Notes under the pieces: generated by a model
The model's database searches: none
Seen by the model: the letters and a program-made list of their open reading frames with translations, nothing else
What the model was told of the DNA's origin: nothing
Shown here: positions 8,786-17,868 of the stretch, one piece after another
Position numbering within the stretch: the first letter of the stretch is position 1
How the letters are laid out: each line of letters starts with the position of its first letter
Source of the DNA: Arthrobacter crusticola
Lineage (GTDB): Bacteria > Actinomycetota > Actinomycetes > Actinomycetales > Micrococcaceae
Direction of reading: 5' to 3'
Assembly (NCBI RefSeq): GCF_004357995.1
Contig: NZ_SMTK01000006.1
Location: forward strand, 186,001 to 250,000
DNA: 64,000 nucleotides
Made by a program: the position numbers and the translations under genes

Positions 8786-10261
8786 TCACAGTGGATCGCC
8801 CTGCGGCCCTTCGGGGAGGCCCAGTTCGGCTGCGAGCGCCCGCGCCCGGGCGGTGGCGTCATCGATGACCGACACCAGTCCGGTGCCGGCGAGCCAGCCG
8901 CCGGTGACCTCGAGTGCCTCGAGCGGGCCCACCGCCGCCCGAAGCCTGGCCACGCGGTCACGGTGCCCGACGGCGGCGTGCGGAAGGGCACCGGCCCAGC
9001 GTACGACGTCCCAGGCGAGGACGTCGGCGGCCTCGAGGCGGACCCCGAGCAGCGCCGAGGCGTCGGCGAGGGCCTGCCGGAACAGGTCCTCGTCTCCTGT
9101 TGAGGCACCGGAATCCGCCGGGTTGTCCCCGGCCCGGCCGTAGGAGACCCGCAGGATGTGCGACCCCGGGCCCGCCTGCTCACGCAGCCATTTCCATTTG
9201 GCGGTCGAGTGGGTCAGGGCCTTGGCCTGGACGCCCGCCACGCCGCGGGCCACCAGGACGCCGGTGCCGCGGGGGCTCGCGTCGAGTTCGGGCTGGTCGA
9301 CGATCAGGGTGACCAGCGCGACGCCGGGCACGGGGTCGGGGCGTTCCACAGCGGCCTGCGGCAGCACCCCGGCGAGCAGGTCGACGGCGCCGGGCCCGTC
9401 GGCGGCCAGCACGACGGCGGAGGCGCTGACGCTGCGCTGGAGGGTCGAATGTTCGGTGGACACGGTCCACCCGCCTCCGGGTGCGCGCCGAAGGGCTCGG
9501 ACGGTTTCGGAGGTGCGCAGGTCGGCCCCACCCTCCCGCAGGGAGGCGACGAGGGCATCGCGCAGCCGGACCATGCCGCCGCGCAGCCCGGCGACCGCGG
9601 AGCCGGCGGGTGCCGCCTGCCGCAGGGCGCCGGCGGCCGCACCCAGGGAGCCGAGCCGTGCCATGGCCGGCCGCAGCCCCGGGGCGACGGAGTCGACGTC
9701 GAGCGTGTCGGGGTCGGCGGAGAAGACTCCCCCGGCGACGGGGGCCACCAGTCGGTTCAGGACCTCCTCGCCCATCCGGGCACGCACGAGTTCGCCGAGG
9801 CTCACGCCCGGGCGGGTGGCAAGGGCGCCCGGCGGCAGCACCTTGTCGAGGGCGGCGCGCAGCGCTCCGGTCCGCCCGATCAACGCGGCGGTACCCGGGT
9901 CGGTGGGGTCCGCCGGAATGCCGAGGACGCCCGAGGCGGGCAGGGGGTGGGCGCCGGCCGGGAGGTCCCGCGCCGGCAGCTGCACCCACGCCCCGGGGGC
10001 GTCCGGGGTCACGATGAGGTCCTCGAGGCCGAGTTCGGCCGCTAAGGCGGGCACCGTGTCGGAGCGGGTGGAGAAGGACTCGGCGCCGCTGTCGAGGACG
10101 AATCCGCCGAGTTCGCGGCCGCCGAGGTTGCCCCCGAACCCGTCCGAGCGCTCAAGCACGGTGACCTGCGCCCCGCGCTGCATCAGCACGCGCGCCGCGA
10201 CCAGGCCGGCGACGCCACCGCCGACGACGACGACTGCCGGACGCGCGCTGCCCTCAGCCAT
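8786..10261 (-). CDS. hemY: Coproporphyrinogen III oxidase CgoX (HemY-type)
   Basis: FAD enzyme that oxidises coproporphyrinogen III to coproporphyrin III (classically annotated protoporphyrinogen oxidase). The N terminus has the dinucleotide-binding motif VVVVGGGVAGLVAAR followed by RGAQVTVLE, and FVLDSGAESFSTR as in the HemG/HemY family. The C-terminal ALEVTGGWLAGTGLVSVID closes the FAD site. I start at ATG 10261 (491 aa), 2 nt after the hemE stop; the reading frame is open further upstream only because it runs antisense-like within hemE. Its neighbours ChdC and CpfC support the coproporphyrin assignment. Confidence 0.94.
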   Translation of the reverse strand: MAEGSARPAVVVVGGGVAGLVAARVLMQRGAQVTVLERSDGFGGNLGGRELGGFVLDSGAESFSTRSDTVPALAAELGLEDLIVTPDAPGAWVQLPARDLPAGAHPLPASGVLGIPADPTDPGTAALIGRTGALRAALDKVLPPGALATRPGVSLGELVRARMGEEVLNRLVAPVAGGVFSADPDTLDVDSVAPGLRPAMARLGSLGAAAGALRQAAPAGSAVAGLRGGMVRLRDALVASLREGGADLRTSETVRALRRAPGGGWTVSTEHSTLQRSVSASAVVLAADGPGAVDLLAGVLPQAAVERPDPVPGVALVTLIVDQPELDASPRGTGVLVARGVAGVQAKALTHSTAKWKWLREQAGPGSHILRVSYGRAGDNPADSGASTGDEDLFRQALADASALLGVRLEAADVLAWDVVRWAGALPHAAVGHRDRVARLRAAVGPLEALEVTGGWLAGTGLVSVIDDATARARALAAELGLPEGPQGDPL

Positions 10262-10263
10262 GG

Positions 10264-11325
10264 TCAGGGCTCCACCGAGTGGATCAGCTTCACCACGCGT
10301 GTCAGCACGTCCGGGTCGGTCTCCGGCGGCACGCCGTGGCCGAGGTTCACCACGTGCCCGGGCGCGGCCGCCCCGGCCTCGAGCACGGCCCGGACGTGCT
10401 GTTCGAGCACCGGCCAGGGGGCGCCGAGCAGGGCCGGGTCGATGTTGCCCTGAAGCGGGACGGTGCCGCCCAACCTCCGGCTGGCCTCCGCCAGATCCAG
10501 CCGGTAGTCGACGCCTATCACGTCGACGCCGACGTCGTGCATGGCTCCGAGCAGCTCGGAGGTTCCGGTGCCGAAGTGGATCAGCGGGGCCCCCAGCCCG
10601 CGGACGGCATCGAGGGCCCGGGCCGAGGCGGGCGCCGCGTACGTCCGGTAGTCGGCCAGTCCGAGGGAGCCTGCCCATGAGTCGAAGAGCTGGGCAGCGC
10701 TCGCGCCCGCCTCGAGCTGGGCCCGCAGGAACCGCCCGGAGGCATCCGCCGCCCACTCGGCCAGCGCCTGCCAGGTCTCGGGGTCGGAATGCATCATGGT
10801 GCGCGGACCCAGGTGGTCGCGGGAGGGCTTGCCCTCGACCATGTAGGCGGCCAGGGTGAAGGGCGCCCCGGCGAAGCCGATCAGGGGGGTGCTGCCCAGT
10901 TCGGCGACCGTCAGGGCGACCGCGGCGCGGATCGGATCGAGGGCCTCGTCGGTGAGGACGGGAAGGGCGGCGACGTCGGCGGCCGTGCGGACCGGGGAGC
11001 CGAGGACCGGGCCGACCCCCGGGACGATGTCGACGTCGACCCCGGCGAGCTTGAGCGGAATCACGATGTCGGAGAAGAAGATCGCGGCGTCCACGTCATG
11101 GCGGCGGACCGGCTGGAGGGTGATCTCGGCGGCCATCCCCGGGTCGAGGCAGGCCTCGAGCATCGCGGTTCCCTCGCGCAGCGCCCGGTACTCCGGCAGG
11201 GACCGTCCGGCCTGGCGCATGAACCAGACGGGACGGCGGGACGGTTTCCGCCCGCGGTAGGCCGCGATCAGCGGGGAATCTGCGGTGCGGCCGTCCACCA
11301 GCGGGTGGGATGCTCCAAGGGTCAT
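10264..11325 (-). CDS. hemE: Uroporphyrinogen decarboxylase
   Basis: Decarboxylates the four acetate side chains of uroporphyrinogen III to give coproporphyrinogen III. The 353-aa product has the hallmark [17 protein letters not shown] and the substrate loop segment [16 protein letters not shown]. It ends with [13 protein letters not shown], the family C-terminal signature. ATG 11325 was chosen from the family start (about 30 residues before the RQAGR motif); upstream in-frame codons fall in the divergent promoter region. It is the first gene of the minus-strand haem operon, divergent from hemA. Confidence 0.95.
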   Translation of the reverse strand: MTLGASHPLVDGRTADSPLIAAYRGRKPSRRPVWFMRQAGRSLPEYRALREGTAMLEACLDPGMAAEITLQPVRRHDVDAAIFFSDIVIPLKLAGVDVDIVPGVGPVLGSPVRTAADVAALPVLTDEALDPIRAAVALTVAELGSTPLIGFAGAPFTLAAYMVEGKPSRDHLGPRTMMHSDPETWQALAEWAADASGRFLRAQLEAGASAAQLFDSWAGSLGLADYRTYAAPASARALDAVRGLGAPLIHFGTGTSELLGAMHDVGVDVIGVDYRLDLAEASRRLGGTVPLQGNIDPALLGAPWPVLEQHVRAVLEAGAAAPGHVVNLGHGVPPETDPDVLTRVVKLIHSVEP

Positions 11326-11493
11326 ACCCTGATTCTGCCCAAGATCCCGGGCGATGGTTAACCGGTGGGCGTTCCGGTGGGCACCCGGGTGGCGAAAATC
11401 ACGTACACCCCGCCCCGTGGAATTCCGCGGAAGTCCAGTGAAATCAAGCCCGCACTTAGGGTTTCCTATTACCATCCGCAACCATCGGCTCGC

Positions 11494-11508
11494 TATGCTT
11501 GGAGAGCT
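11494..11508 (+). promoter_or_regulatory. hemA -10 element, probably leaderless
   Basis: TATGCT at 11494-11499 ends 9 nt before the GTG of hemA, with a weak TTACCA about 18 nt further upstream. The spacing predicts an mRNA starting almost at the GTG. The GGAGAG lying 2 nt before the GTG may not serve as a ribosome-binding site. The 183-bp hemE-hemA gap must also hold the hemE promoter, which I could not place with confidence. Confidence 0.45.
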
Positions 11509-12897
11509 GTGGTTCTACTTTCTCTCGTTGCGACTCACTCGAATGTGGACCTGGAAACCGTTGCCCGCCTGAGCGTGGGGGCGCCCCAGGTTCCTTCAGC
11601 CGTGCTCGCGGACGACCGCCCCGTGTCCGGCGCCGTGGTGCTCTCCACCTGCAACCGCTTCGAAATCTACTTCGAGGCCCCGTCCGAAGAGGACGTCGAG
11701 GCCGCCCGCTCCGCCATCATCTCCACCATCAGCAGCTACTCCGGCATCCCCGAGCCCTCCGTGTCCTCCGCCTTCGTCACCAAGAAGGGCGGCTCGGTCG
11801 CCAAGCATCTCTTCGCGGTGGGGGCCGGCCTCGATTCCGCCGTCGTCGGTGAGCGCGAAATCGCCGGCCAGGTCCGCCGCGCCCTGATCGAGGCGCAGGC
11901 CTCGGGGGCGGCAAGCAAGGGCCTCGTGCGCCTCTTCCAGGCCGCCTCCCGCACGGCCAAGGACGTCGGGGCCCGCACCGTCCTCGGCAGCGACGGGCGC
12001 TCCATCGTCTCGGTGGCGCTCGAACTCGCCGGGGATATCTCCGGCAGCGCCGACTGGTCGCAGAAGTCGGTCGTCCTCTTCGGGACCGGCGCCTACGCCG
12101 GCGCGACCATGGCCCTGCTCAACGAGAAGAAGGCCGGCGAGGTCGCCGTGTTCTCCTCCTCCGGACGCGCCGAGACGTTCGTCGCCTCCCGCGGCGGCCG
12201 CGCCCTCGATTCGGACAGCCTCACCGGGGCGATCCGGGAGGCCGATGTAATCATCGGCTGCAGCGGCAGCGACGCCCGCATCGAGGCCACGGACCTCGCA
12301 TCGATCCGGGAGGGCTCCTCGAGCCCCCTCGTGGTCATCGACCTGGCGCTGAGCCATGACTTCGATCCCGCCGTCGCCAATCTCGACAATGTCGAGCTGA
12401 TCACCCTGGAGTCCGTCCGGCTCGCCGCGCCCGAGGAGCAGGCCGAGACCCTGCGCCAGGCCGGTGAGCTGGTGCAGCAGGCGGCCGACGACTTCGAGGA
12501 GCAGCAGAACACGAGGGCCATGGACGCCGCGATCGTCGCCCTGCGCAAACACACCCAGCAGGTGCTCGACGCGGAGATGAAGCGGGTGCGCTCACAGCAC
12601 GGGTGCACCGCCGCCGCCGAGGAGGTCGAACTCGCGCTGCGCCGGATGGTGCGCCAGCTGCTCCACACCCCCACCGTGCGCGCCCGCGAACTCGCCGCGG
12701 AGGGACGCCAGGACGACTACACCGCGGCGCTCGAGGCCCTCTACGGCATCGACCTGCGTCCCGCCGCCGAAGCTGAGGCCCCCGCGGCGCCGTCCCGCCC
12801 CGCGCTGCACCCGGCCGGCGTGCCGCACCCGGCCGGCAGCGGCGACCCCGCGCAGTGTCCGGTCAGCCACGAACCGCCCGCTGCCGCCTCCGCCTGA
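11509..12897 (+). CDS. hemA: Glutamyl-tRNA reductase
   Basis: NADPH-dependent reduction of glutamyl-tRNA to glutamate-1-semialdehyde, the committed and usually regulated step of haem synthesis. The GTG start gives a 462-aa protein beginning [12 protein letters not shown], the normal family start. The catalytic cysteine is Cys48 in [11 protein letters not shown]. The [13 protein letters not shown] loop, the Rossmann segment [11 protein letters not shown] and the C-terminal helical dimerisation domain (about 320-430) follow. The tail after residue 430 is a Pro/Ala/His-rich extension. Confidence 0.95.
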   Translation: MVLLSLVATHSNVDLETVARLSVGAPQVPSAVLADDRPVSGAVVLSTCNRFEIYFEAPSEEDVEAARSAIISTISSYSGIPEPSVSSAFVTKKGGSVAKHLFAVGAGLDSAVVGEREIAGQVRRALIEAQASGAASKGLVRLFQAASRTAKDVGARTVLGSDGRSIVSVALELAGDISGSADWSQKSVVLFGTGAYAGATMALLNEKKAGEVAVFSSSGRAETFVASRGGRALDSDSLTGAIREADVIIGCSGSDARIEATDLASIREGSSSPLVVIDLALSHDFDPAVANLDNVELITLESVRLAAPEEQAETLRQAGELVQQAADDFEEQQNTRAMDAAIVALRKHTQQVLDAEMKRVRSQHGCTAAAEEVELALRRMVRQLLHTPTVRARELAAEGRQDDYTAALEALYGIDLRPAAEAEAPAAPSRPALHPAGVPHPAGSGDPAQCPVSHEPPAAASA

Positions 12898-13026
12898 CCG
12901 CGCGGCGCGGTGCGTGCTCCCTGTGGCGCCCGGCCCGCACCCCTGGTGTGAGCCCCCTGAGCCCCCGGTGGGATCCGCCTGGCGTGAACCCTGGCGCGGG
13001 AACCGCGTGGAGGCCGGCCACGCCGG

Positions 13027-14223
13027 TCAGTAGACGGGCTGGCCCGGTTCGATCGCCGACACCCAGGCCAGGATGCCGCCGTCAACGTTGAAGACCTGCC
13101 GGTGCCCCTGGCTGCGCAGGTGGCGCACCACCTCGGCCGAACGCTTGCCGGACTTGCAGTGGACATAGACCGGCCGTGACGGTTCCGGGGTGTATCCGCC
13201 GGCCAGCACCCGGTCCTTCGGAATCAGCTGCGCGCCCTCGATCCGGACGATGTTGTACTCCCCGGGTTCCCGAACATCGATCAGGTCGAACGTCTCCTCG
13301 CCGCGTTCCCTGCCGCCGAGCAGCTCCGCGAGCTCCCGCACCCCGATCGACGGCACCTCCTCCTCGGCGGTCGGCGCCAGTCCGCAGAACGCCTCGTAGT
13401 CCATCAGGGCCGTCACCGGAGCGGCCGTGGGATCCTTGCGCACTGTGATCTCCTGCCAGGACATGTCGAGGGCGTTGAAGATCAGCACCCGGCCCAGCAG
13501 GGTCCTGCCCACCCCGGTGATGAGTTTGACCGCCTCGGTCCCCATGAGGGAGCCGATTGAGGCGCACAGGACGCCGAGGACCCCGCCCTCGGCGCAGGAG
13601 GGGACGGACCCGGGCGGCGGGGCCTCCGGGTACAGGTCCCGGTAGCCGGGGCCGTGCTTCTCCCAGAACACGCTCACCTGCCCGTCGAAGCGCAGGATCG
13701 ACCCCCACACGTAGGGCTTGCCGAGCAGCGCGGCGGCGTCGTTGACGAGGTAGCGGGTGGCGAAATTGTCGGTGCCGTCCACCGCGAGGTCGTACCCACC
13801 CAGCAGCTCGAGGGCGTTGCGGGAGGTCAGGCGTTCGGGATGCAGGACCACCTCGACGAGCGGGTTGATCTCGGCCAGGCTGCGCTGCGCGGAGGCGGCC
13901 TTGAGGTCCCCCAGGTCGCCCACCCCGTGGATCACCTGCCGCTGCAGGTTTGAGATTTCGACGGTGTCGTCGTCGACGATGCCCAGCGTGCCCACGCCGG
14001 CGGCGGCGAGGTACTGCAGGACGGGCGAGCCGAGCCCCCCGGCCCCGATCACCAGCACCCTGGCGTTCTTGAGCCGCCGCTGCGCCTCCAGGCCGAACTC
14101 GGGGATCAGCAGGTGGCGCGAGTAGCGGACCATCTCCTCGGCGGTGAGTCCGGGGTGCGGATCGACCAGCGGCGGCATCGGAGGAAGCCCCGGTCTGCCG
14201 GTGGCCCGGCGGTGTGCGCTCAT
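13027..14223 (-). CDS. moeZ: MoeB/ThiF-type adenylyltransferase-sulfurtransferase (MoeZ)
   Basis: Likely activates small sulfur-carrier proteins by C-terminal adenylation and then thiocarboxylation, serving molybdopterin, thiamine or cysteine synthesis. The 398-aa protein has an E1-like domain (about 40-280) with the nucleotide loop GAGGLGSP, the DDDTVEISNLQRQ segment and DGTDNFATR. A rhodanese domain (about 295-398) carries the persulfide cysteine in YVHCKSGKRSA. I did not see the paired CxxC zinc motifs of E. coli MoeB. It is convergent with hemA; the 129-nt gap shows no clear terminator. ATG 14223 is the start because the family homology begins just after it. Confidence 0.9.
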   Translation of the reverse strand: MSAHRRATGRPGLPPMPPLVDPHPGLTAEEMVRYSRHLLIPEFGLEAQRRLKNARVLVIGAGGLGSPVLQYLAAAGVGTLGIVDDDTVEISNLQRQVIHGVGDLGDLKAASAQRSLAEINPLVEVVLHPERLTSRNALELLGGYDLAVDGTDNFATRYLVNDAAALLGKPYVWGSILRFDGQVSVFWEKHGPGYRDLYPEAPPPGSVPSCAEGGVLGVLCASIGSLMGTEAVKLITGVGRTLLGRVLIFNALDMSWQEITVRKDPTAAPVTALMDYEAFCGLAPTAEEEVPSIGVRELAELLGGRERGEETFDLIDVREPGEYNIVRIEGAQLIPKDRVLAGGYTPEPSRPVYVHCKSGKRSAEVVRHLRSQGHRQVFNVDGGILAWVSAIEPGQPVY

Positions 14224-14329
14224 GCCTTCAATGTATGCCCGCACCGCCTGCGCTGCCAGCCGAATCGGTCCCCGGGAGCGCCGTAGGTAAACTGAACCGA
14301 ACGGAACTCCAGAACGAAGGTTGCAGGTT

Positions 14330-14950
14330 GTGAGCGCAGAGGCTTCACCGAATGGAAAAGCGCTGCGGCTGCCGCGCGACGAGCGCCGCCGCCAGCTCCT
14401 GAATGCCGCGCACGAGGTCTTCGTGGCCCACGGTTTCCACGGCGCCGCGATGGACGACATCGCCGAGGCCGCGAAGGTCAGCAAGCCGGTGCTGTACCAG
14501 CACTTTCCCGGCAAGCGGGAGCTCTACCTGGCGCTGCTGGAGAACCACCTCGCAGAACTCACCAATCTGCTCATGGAGGCGCTCCGCTCCACCGGGGACA
14601 ACAAGGTCCGGGTGCAGGCCACCATGCGCGCCTATTTTTCCTTCATCGCCCGTGACAGCAAGGCCCACCGGTTGGTGTTCGAGTCCGATGTCAGCAACGA
14701 CCCCGAGGTCAGCGCCCGCCTTGAGGCGTTCAACGCCCACTTCGCCAATGCCATCGCCGAAGTCATCGCCGAGGACACCCAGCTGTCGATGGTGGAGGCC
14801 ACCCTGCTCGGACGCGGACTGGCCGGCATGGCGCAGATCAGCGCCCGGTTCTGGCTCGAAACCCACGGGACCCTCGACATCGAGACGGCCAGTGAGCTGA
14901 TCTACCGTTTAGCTTGGCGCGGAATTAGTCGGTTCCCCAAGGAAATCTAG
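14330..14950 (+). CDS. TetR-family transcriptional regulator
   Basis: Predicted one-component repressor. The N-terminal helix-turn-helix (about residues 20-65) is clear: RRQLLNAAHEVF, then DIAEAAKVSKPVLYQHFPGKRELY. The rest is an all-helical ligand/dimer domain with no recognisable ligand. I use GTG 14330 (206 aa) because GAAGG lies 9 nt before it; a TTG at 14321 overlaps that site. It sits 47 nt upstream of a DUF3107 gene, an arrangement I recall from other actinobacteria, so the pair may be co-transcribed. Confidence 0.85.
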   Translation: MSAEASPNGKALRLPRDERRRQLLNAAHEVFVAHGFHGAAMDDIAEAAKVSKPVLYQHFPGKRELYLALLENHLAELTNLLMEALRSTGDNKVRVQATMRAYFSFIARDSKAHRLVFESDVSNDPEVSARLEAFNAHFANAIAEVIAEDTQLSMVEATLLGRGLAGMAQISARFWLETHGTLDIETASELIYRLAWRGISRFPKEI

Positions 14951-14997
14951 AGTAGGTTTCCAAGGGCTAAAGATTCACTACACAGGAGGCACCCGCC

Positions 14998-15222
14998 GTG
15001 GAAATTAAGATCGGTATTCAGAACGTCAACAGGGAGATTGTTCTGGAGTCCTCCGAAACCGCCGAAGCGATTGCGGAGGTGGTCGCCTCGGCGATGAACG
15101 GCGGCTCCGAACTCCGGCTCACCGATTCGAAGGGCCGCACGGTGATCGTCCCGTCGACGGTCCTGGGGTACGTCGAAATCGGCGCCGAAGAGCAGCGCCG
15201 CGTCGGCTTCGGGGCTCTCTAG
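14998..15222 (+). CDS. DUF3107 family protein
   Basis: A 74-aa conserved actinobacterial protein of unknown function. It begins MEIKIGIQNVNREIVLESSE and ends with the small hydrophobic strand VLGYVEIGAEEQRRVGFG, the usual DUF3107 pattern. The GTG start is preceded by a strong AGGAGG. It is short, acidic and soluble with no signal or membrane segment, and it follows the TetR gene by 47 nt. Confidence 0.88.
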   Translation: MEIKIGIQNVNREIVLESSETAEAIAEVVASAMNGGSELRLTDSKGRTVIVPSTVLGYVEIGAEEQRRVGFGAL

Positions 15223-15263
15223 GGCCACCTCCCGCCCCGGCCCGCCACCGGCGGGCCGGGCCC

Positions 15264-15998
15264 TCAGGCCGTCAGGCCCAGGGCGCTCATCCGGCGCGAA
15301 TGGTTCCGTGTGAGCTGGGCAAACAGCGCCGTCGTATGGGCGGCCGGGTCGGCCGTGTCGGCGAACAGCAGCCCGCCGAGGAATTCACGCTCAATGCCGA
15401 TCCGCTGGGCCTGGGTCAGGGCCTCCCCCACCAGCCGGCGTCCCCACAGGGCCAGCCGCGAGGCGAGCCGGGGATCGTCGGCGAGCGCCTCCTTGAGGAG
15501 CCGCCCGAGCAGCGCGGTGTCGTCGTCGGCGTCGATCCTGCCGATCAGCCCCCGGGTCTCCGTATCCAGCCGGTCTGCAAGGGCCCGGTAGAAATCGCCG
15601 GACATCGCATCGATCACGTACGCCTTCATCAGGGACTCGAACCAGTCAGCGGGCCGGGTCCGCTCGTGGAAGGCATCCACTGAAGCCACGAACGGCGCCA
15701 TCGCCTGCTCCACGTCGATCCCCCGGGCTGCGAGGTGGCTGCTGACCAGCTCGAAGTGCGCGAACTCCTGCACCGCCAGGCGCCCGATCCCGGCCCGGTC
15801 GGCGAGGGTCGGGGAGAACCTCGCATCCGAGGAAAGCCGTTCGAATCCGGATAGCTCCCCATAGGCGATGACCCCCAGCAGATCCGCGATGAAGCGGGCG
15901 TAGCGGGGGTTCTGGACCCGGTCCGGGTCGGCTGCTGCGGAGGAGGTTTCGGCTCCGTCGGGGCCGGGCTGAACGCCTTCGTTCGTGCGGTTGTTCAT
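15264..15998 (-). CDS. Ferritin-like fold protein (MiaE-like)
   Basis: A 244-aa predicted all-helical protein of the ferritin-like superfamily found in actinobacteria. It shows GELSGFERLSSDARFSPTLADR, a helix with LAVQEFAHFELVSSHL and, further on, VIDAMSGDFYRALADRL. The Glu/His pattern of these helices could bind a di-iron centre as in MiaE hydroxylases, but I cannot confirm a full set of ligands. ATG 15998 is preceded 7 nt upstream by TAGTGT (minus strand), suggesting a leaderless mRNA, although AGGAG abuts the ATG. It is divergent from the RNB gene. Confidence 0.75.
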   Translation of the reverse strand: MNNRTNEGVQPGPDGAETSSAAADPDRVQNPRYARFIADLLGVIAYGELSGFERLSSDARFSPTLADRAGIGRLAVQEFAHFELVSSHLAARGIDVEQAMAPFVASVDAFHERTRPADWFESLMKAYVIDAMSGDFYRALADRLDTETRGLIGRIDADDDTALLGRLLKEALADDPRLASRLALWGRRLVGEALTQAQRIGIEREFLGGLLFADTADPAAHTTALFAQLTRNHSRRMSALGLTA

Positions 15999-16122
15999 TC
16001 TCCTAACACTACAGAAGGCCCGCACCTGCCGGGCCTCCCTCCCCGCGCCGCCCGGTGAAGCGGCGCCGCACCCTCCGAGCCGTCCCCTCCCGGCGCCGCA
16101 GTGCGTGTATTACGGTGAGCGT

Positions 16123-17625
16123 GTGCCGTATTTGCATCCGGGTCTCGGGGACAGCGCCTCACAGCAGCACCTCGCCGTTGCCCTGAAGGCGCTGCGGGAC
16201 GAGCTTGAGCTGCGGACCGTCTTCCCTCCGGAGGTCCTTGCGGAGGCGGAGGCCGCGGTCGCGGCCTACGAGTTCCCGGCCGAGGACCTCACCGGCCTGG
16301 ACTTCATCACCATCGATCCCCCCGGCTCGATTGACCTCGACCAGGCCGTGCACCTGCAGCGCCGGGGTGCCGGCTACCGCGTCTGGTACGCCATCGCCGA
16401 CGTCCCGGGCTTCGTCCGGCCGGGCGGGGCCGTCGATACGGAGGCCCGGCTCCGCGGCCAGACCGTTTATGCCCCCGACGGGCGGATCTCCCTCCATCCC
16501 GAGGTGATCGCCGAGGACGCGGCCAGCCTCCTGCCAGGGGTGGTCCGCGGTGCATACGTCTGGGAGTTCGACCTCGATTCCTACGCCGCGGTGACCACGG
16601 CGTCCGTGCGCCGCGCCTCCGTCCGCAGCCGCACGCAGCTGACCTATGCGGAGGTCGAGGAACACCTGCGCTCGGGCGGAGCGCCGGAGAACCTGGTGCT
16701 GCTGCGCGAAATCGGCCTCAAGCGCATCGACCTCGAACTTCAGCGCGGCGGAGCCAGCCTGAACCTGCCCGCCCAGGAGATCGGCTTCGAGCGGGGCCGC
16801 TACTTCCTCATGACCGCACCGGCACTGCCCTCGGAGGACTGGAACGCCCAGATCTCACTGATGACCGGGATGGAGGCCGCCAGGATCATGATCGAGGGAC
16901 GCATCGGCATCCTGCGCACCATGCCGGCACCCGACGAGGCGGCGCTGGCCAAGTTCCGCAGCCAGGCGGCGGCCTGCGGCAGGGCGTGGCCGGAGGGGAT
17001 GGCCTACGGGGGCTTCCTGCGGAGCCTTGACACCGACCGGCCCGAGCAGCTGGCCCTGATGCATGCCGCCGCATCGCTGTTCCGCGGCGCCGGGTACACC
17101 GCCTTCGATGGCGAGGTGCCCGACGCGGTGGTGCAGGCCGCGATCGCCGCCCCCTACGCGCACACCACCGCACCTCTGCGCCGCCTGGTCGACCGGTTCG
17201 TGCTGGTGATCTGCGAAGCCCTGTGCGCGGGGCGGCCGGTGCCCCGGTGGGCCCGGGAGGCCCTGCCCGATCTGAATTCCCTGATGGCCACGGCGAATCA
17301 GGTCTCGGCCCGGATGGAATCCGGGGCCATGGACGCCCTGGCGGCGGCCCTGCTGAGCGACGACGTGGGCAAGGACTTCACCGCCGTGGTGCTGGCCGGT
17401 TCGCGGCACAGCAACGGGGACGCCGGGCCCCGCACCCGCCCCTCCGGCACGGTGCAGCTGATCGATCCGGCGATCGAGGCGAAGTGCTACGGGGAGCTGA
17501 CGGCGGGCACCCTGGTCACGGTGCGGCTCGTCGAGGCCGATACCGCCCGCCGCGTCGTGCGTTTCGAGCTGGCCGCACCCGCCGCCGCGGGCGGCCTGCC
17601 CGTTTCCGCCGCGCCCTCGGGGTAG
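16123..17625 (+). CDS. RNB-domain exoribonuclease (RNase II/R family)
   Basis: Predicted 3'-to-5' hydrolytic exoribonuclease. The 500-aa product is close to a bare catalytic domain, much shorter than E. coli RNase R. The catalytic motif DPPGSIDLDQA supplies the aspartates that bind magnesium. Later parts AHTTAPLRRLVDRF and a small OB-fold-like C terminus (LVTVRLVEADTARRVVRFEL) match the family. The start is GTG 16123, where homology begins (MPYLHPGLGDSASQQ). It ends 243 nt before the DEAD-box helicase, a plausible functional partner in RNA decay. Confidence 0.9.
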   Translation: MPYLHPGLGDSASQQHLAVALKALRDELELRTVFPPEVLAEAEAAVAAYEFPAEDLTGLDFITIDPPGSIDLDQAVHLQRRGAGYRVWYAIADVPGFVRPGGAVDTEARLRGQTVYAPDGRISLHPEVIAEDAASLLPGVVRGAYVWEFDLDSYAAVTTASVRRASVRSRTQLTYAEVEEHLRSGGAPENLVLLREIGLKRIDLELQRGGASLNLPAQEIGFERGRYFLMTAPALPSEDWNAQISLMTGMEAARIMIEGRIGILRTMPAPDEAALAKFRSQAAACGRAWPEGMAYGGFLRSLDTDRPEQLALMHAAASLFRGAGYTAFDGEVPDAVVQAAIAAPYAHTTAPLRRLVDRFVLVICEALCAGRPVPRWAREALPDLNSLMATANQVSARMESGAMDALAAALLSDDVGKDFTAVVLAGSRHSNGDAGPRTRPSGTVQLIDPAIEAKCYGELTAGTLVTVRLVEADTARRVVRFELAAPAAAGGLPVSAAPSG

Positions 17626-17868
17626 ACTGGCCTCGTAGTAATGGATGCCCGGTCGTTATCGACATACCCCGATGACCCGCAGTACCTACTCGGTCCCGAG
17701 TTTTTCCCAGCCGGCGCTGGCGCTTCAACCGCCAGCCGGCACGCAGTTGCAAGCCCGCGATCGGCTTCCACTGGACGCCCTGCGCCTCCGATACGCTCCG
17801 AGCTGGATGCCAACCCCAGCTACCCGTCGAGCCTCGGTGGCCGCTCGGCCTTAATGAACGGTATGTAA
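17626..17868 (+). promoter_or_regulatory. Candidate structured leader upstream of the DEAD-box helicase
   Basis: This 243-nt gap holds a strong hairpin at 17710-17740: GCCGGC plus TGGCG pairing with CGCCA plus GCCGGC, a 2-nt bulge and a 7-nt loop. There is no T-run after it, so it is not an ordinary terminator. A short reading frame ending TAA at 17866-17868 abuts the helicase TTG directly. Long leaders are common on cold-induced helicase mRNAs, so this may be a regulatory 5' UTR; the promoter was not identified. Confidence 0.35.

Noticed and set aside
8786..10756. Long N-terminal extension of CgoX to 656 aa
   Set aside because: The extra residues run within hemE; the FAD motif and spacing to hemE place the start at 10261.
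12898..13026. A terminator between convergent hemA and moeZ
   Set aside because: The gap is G+C-rich, but I could not find a stem longer than a few base pairs with plausible loop size.
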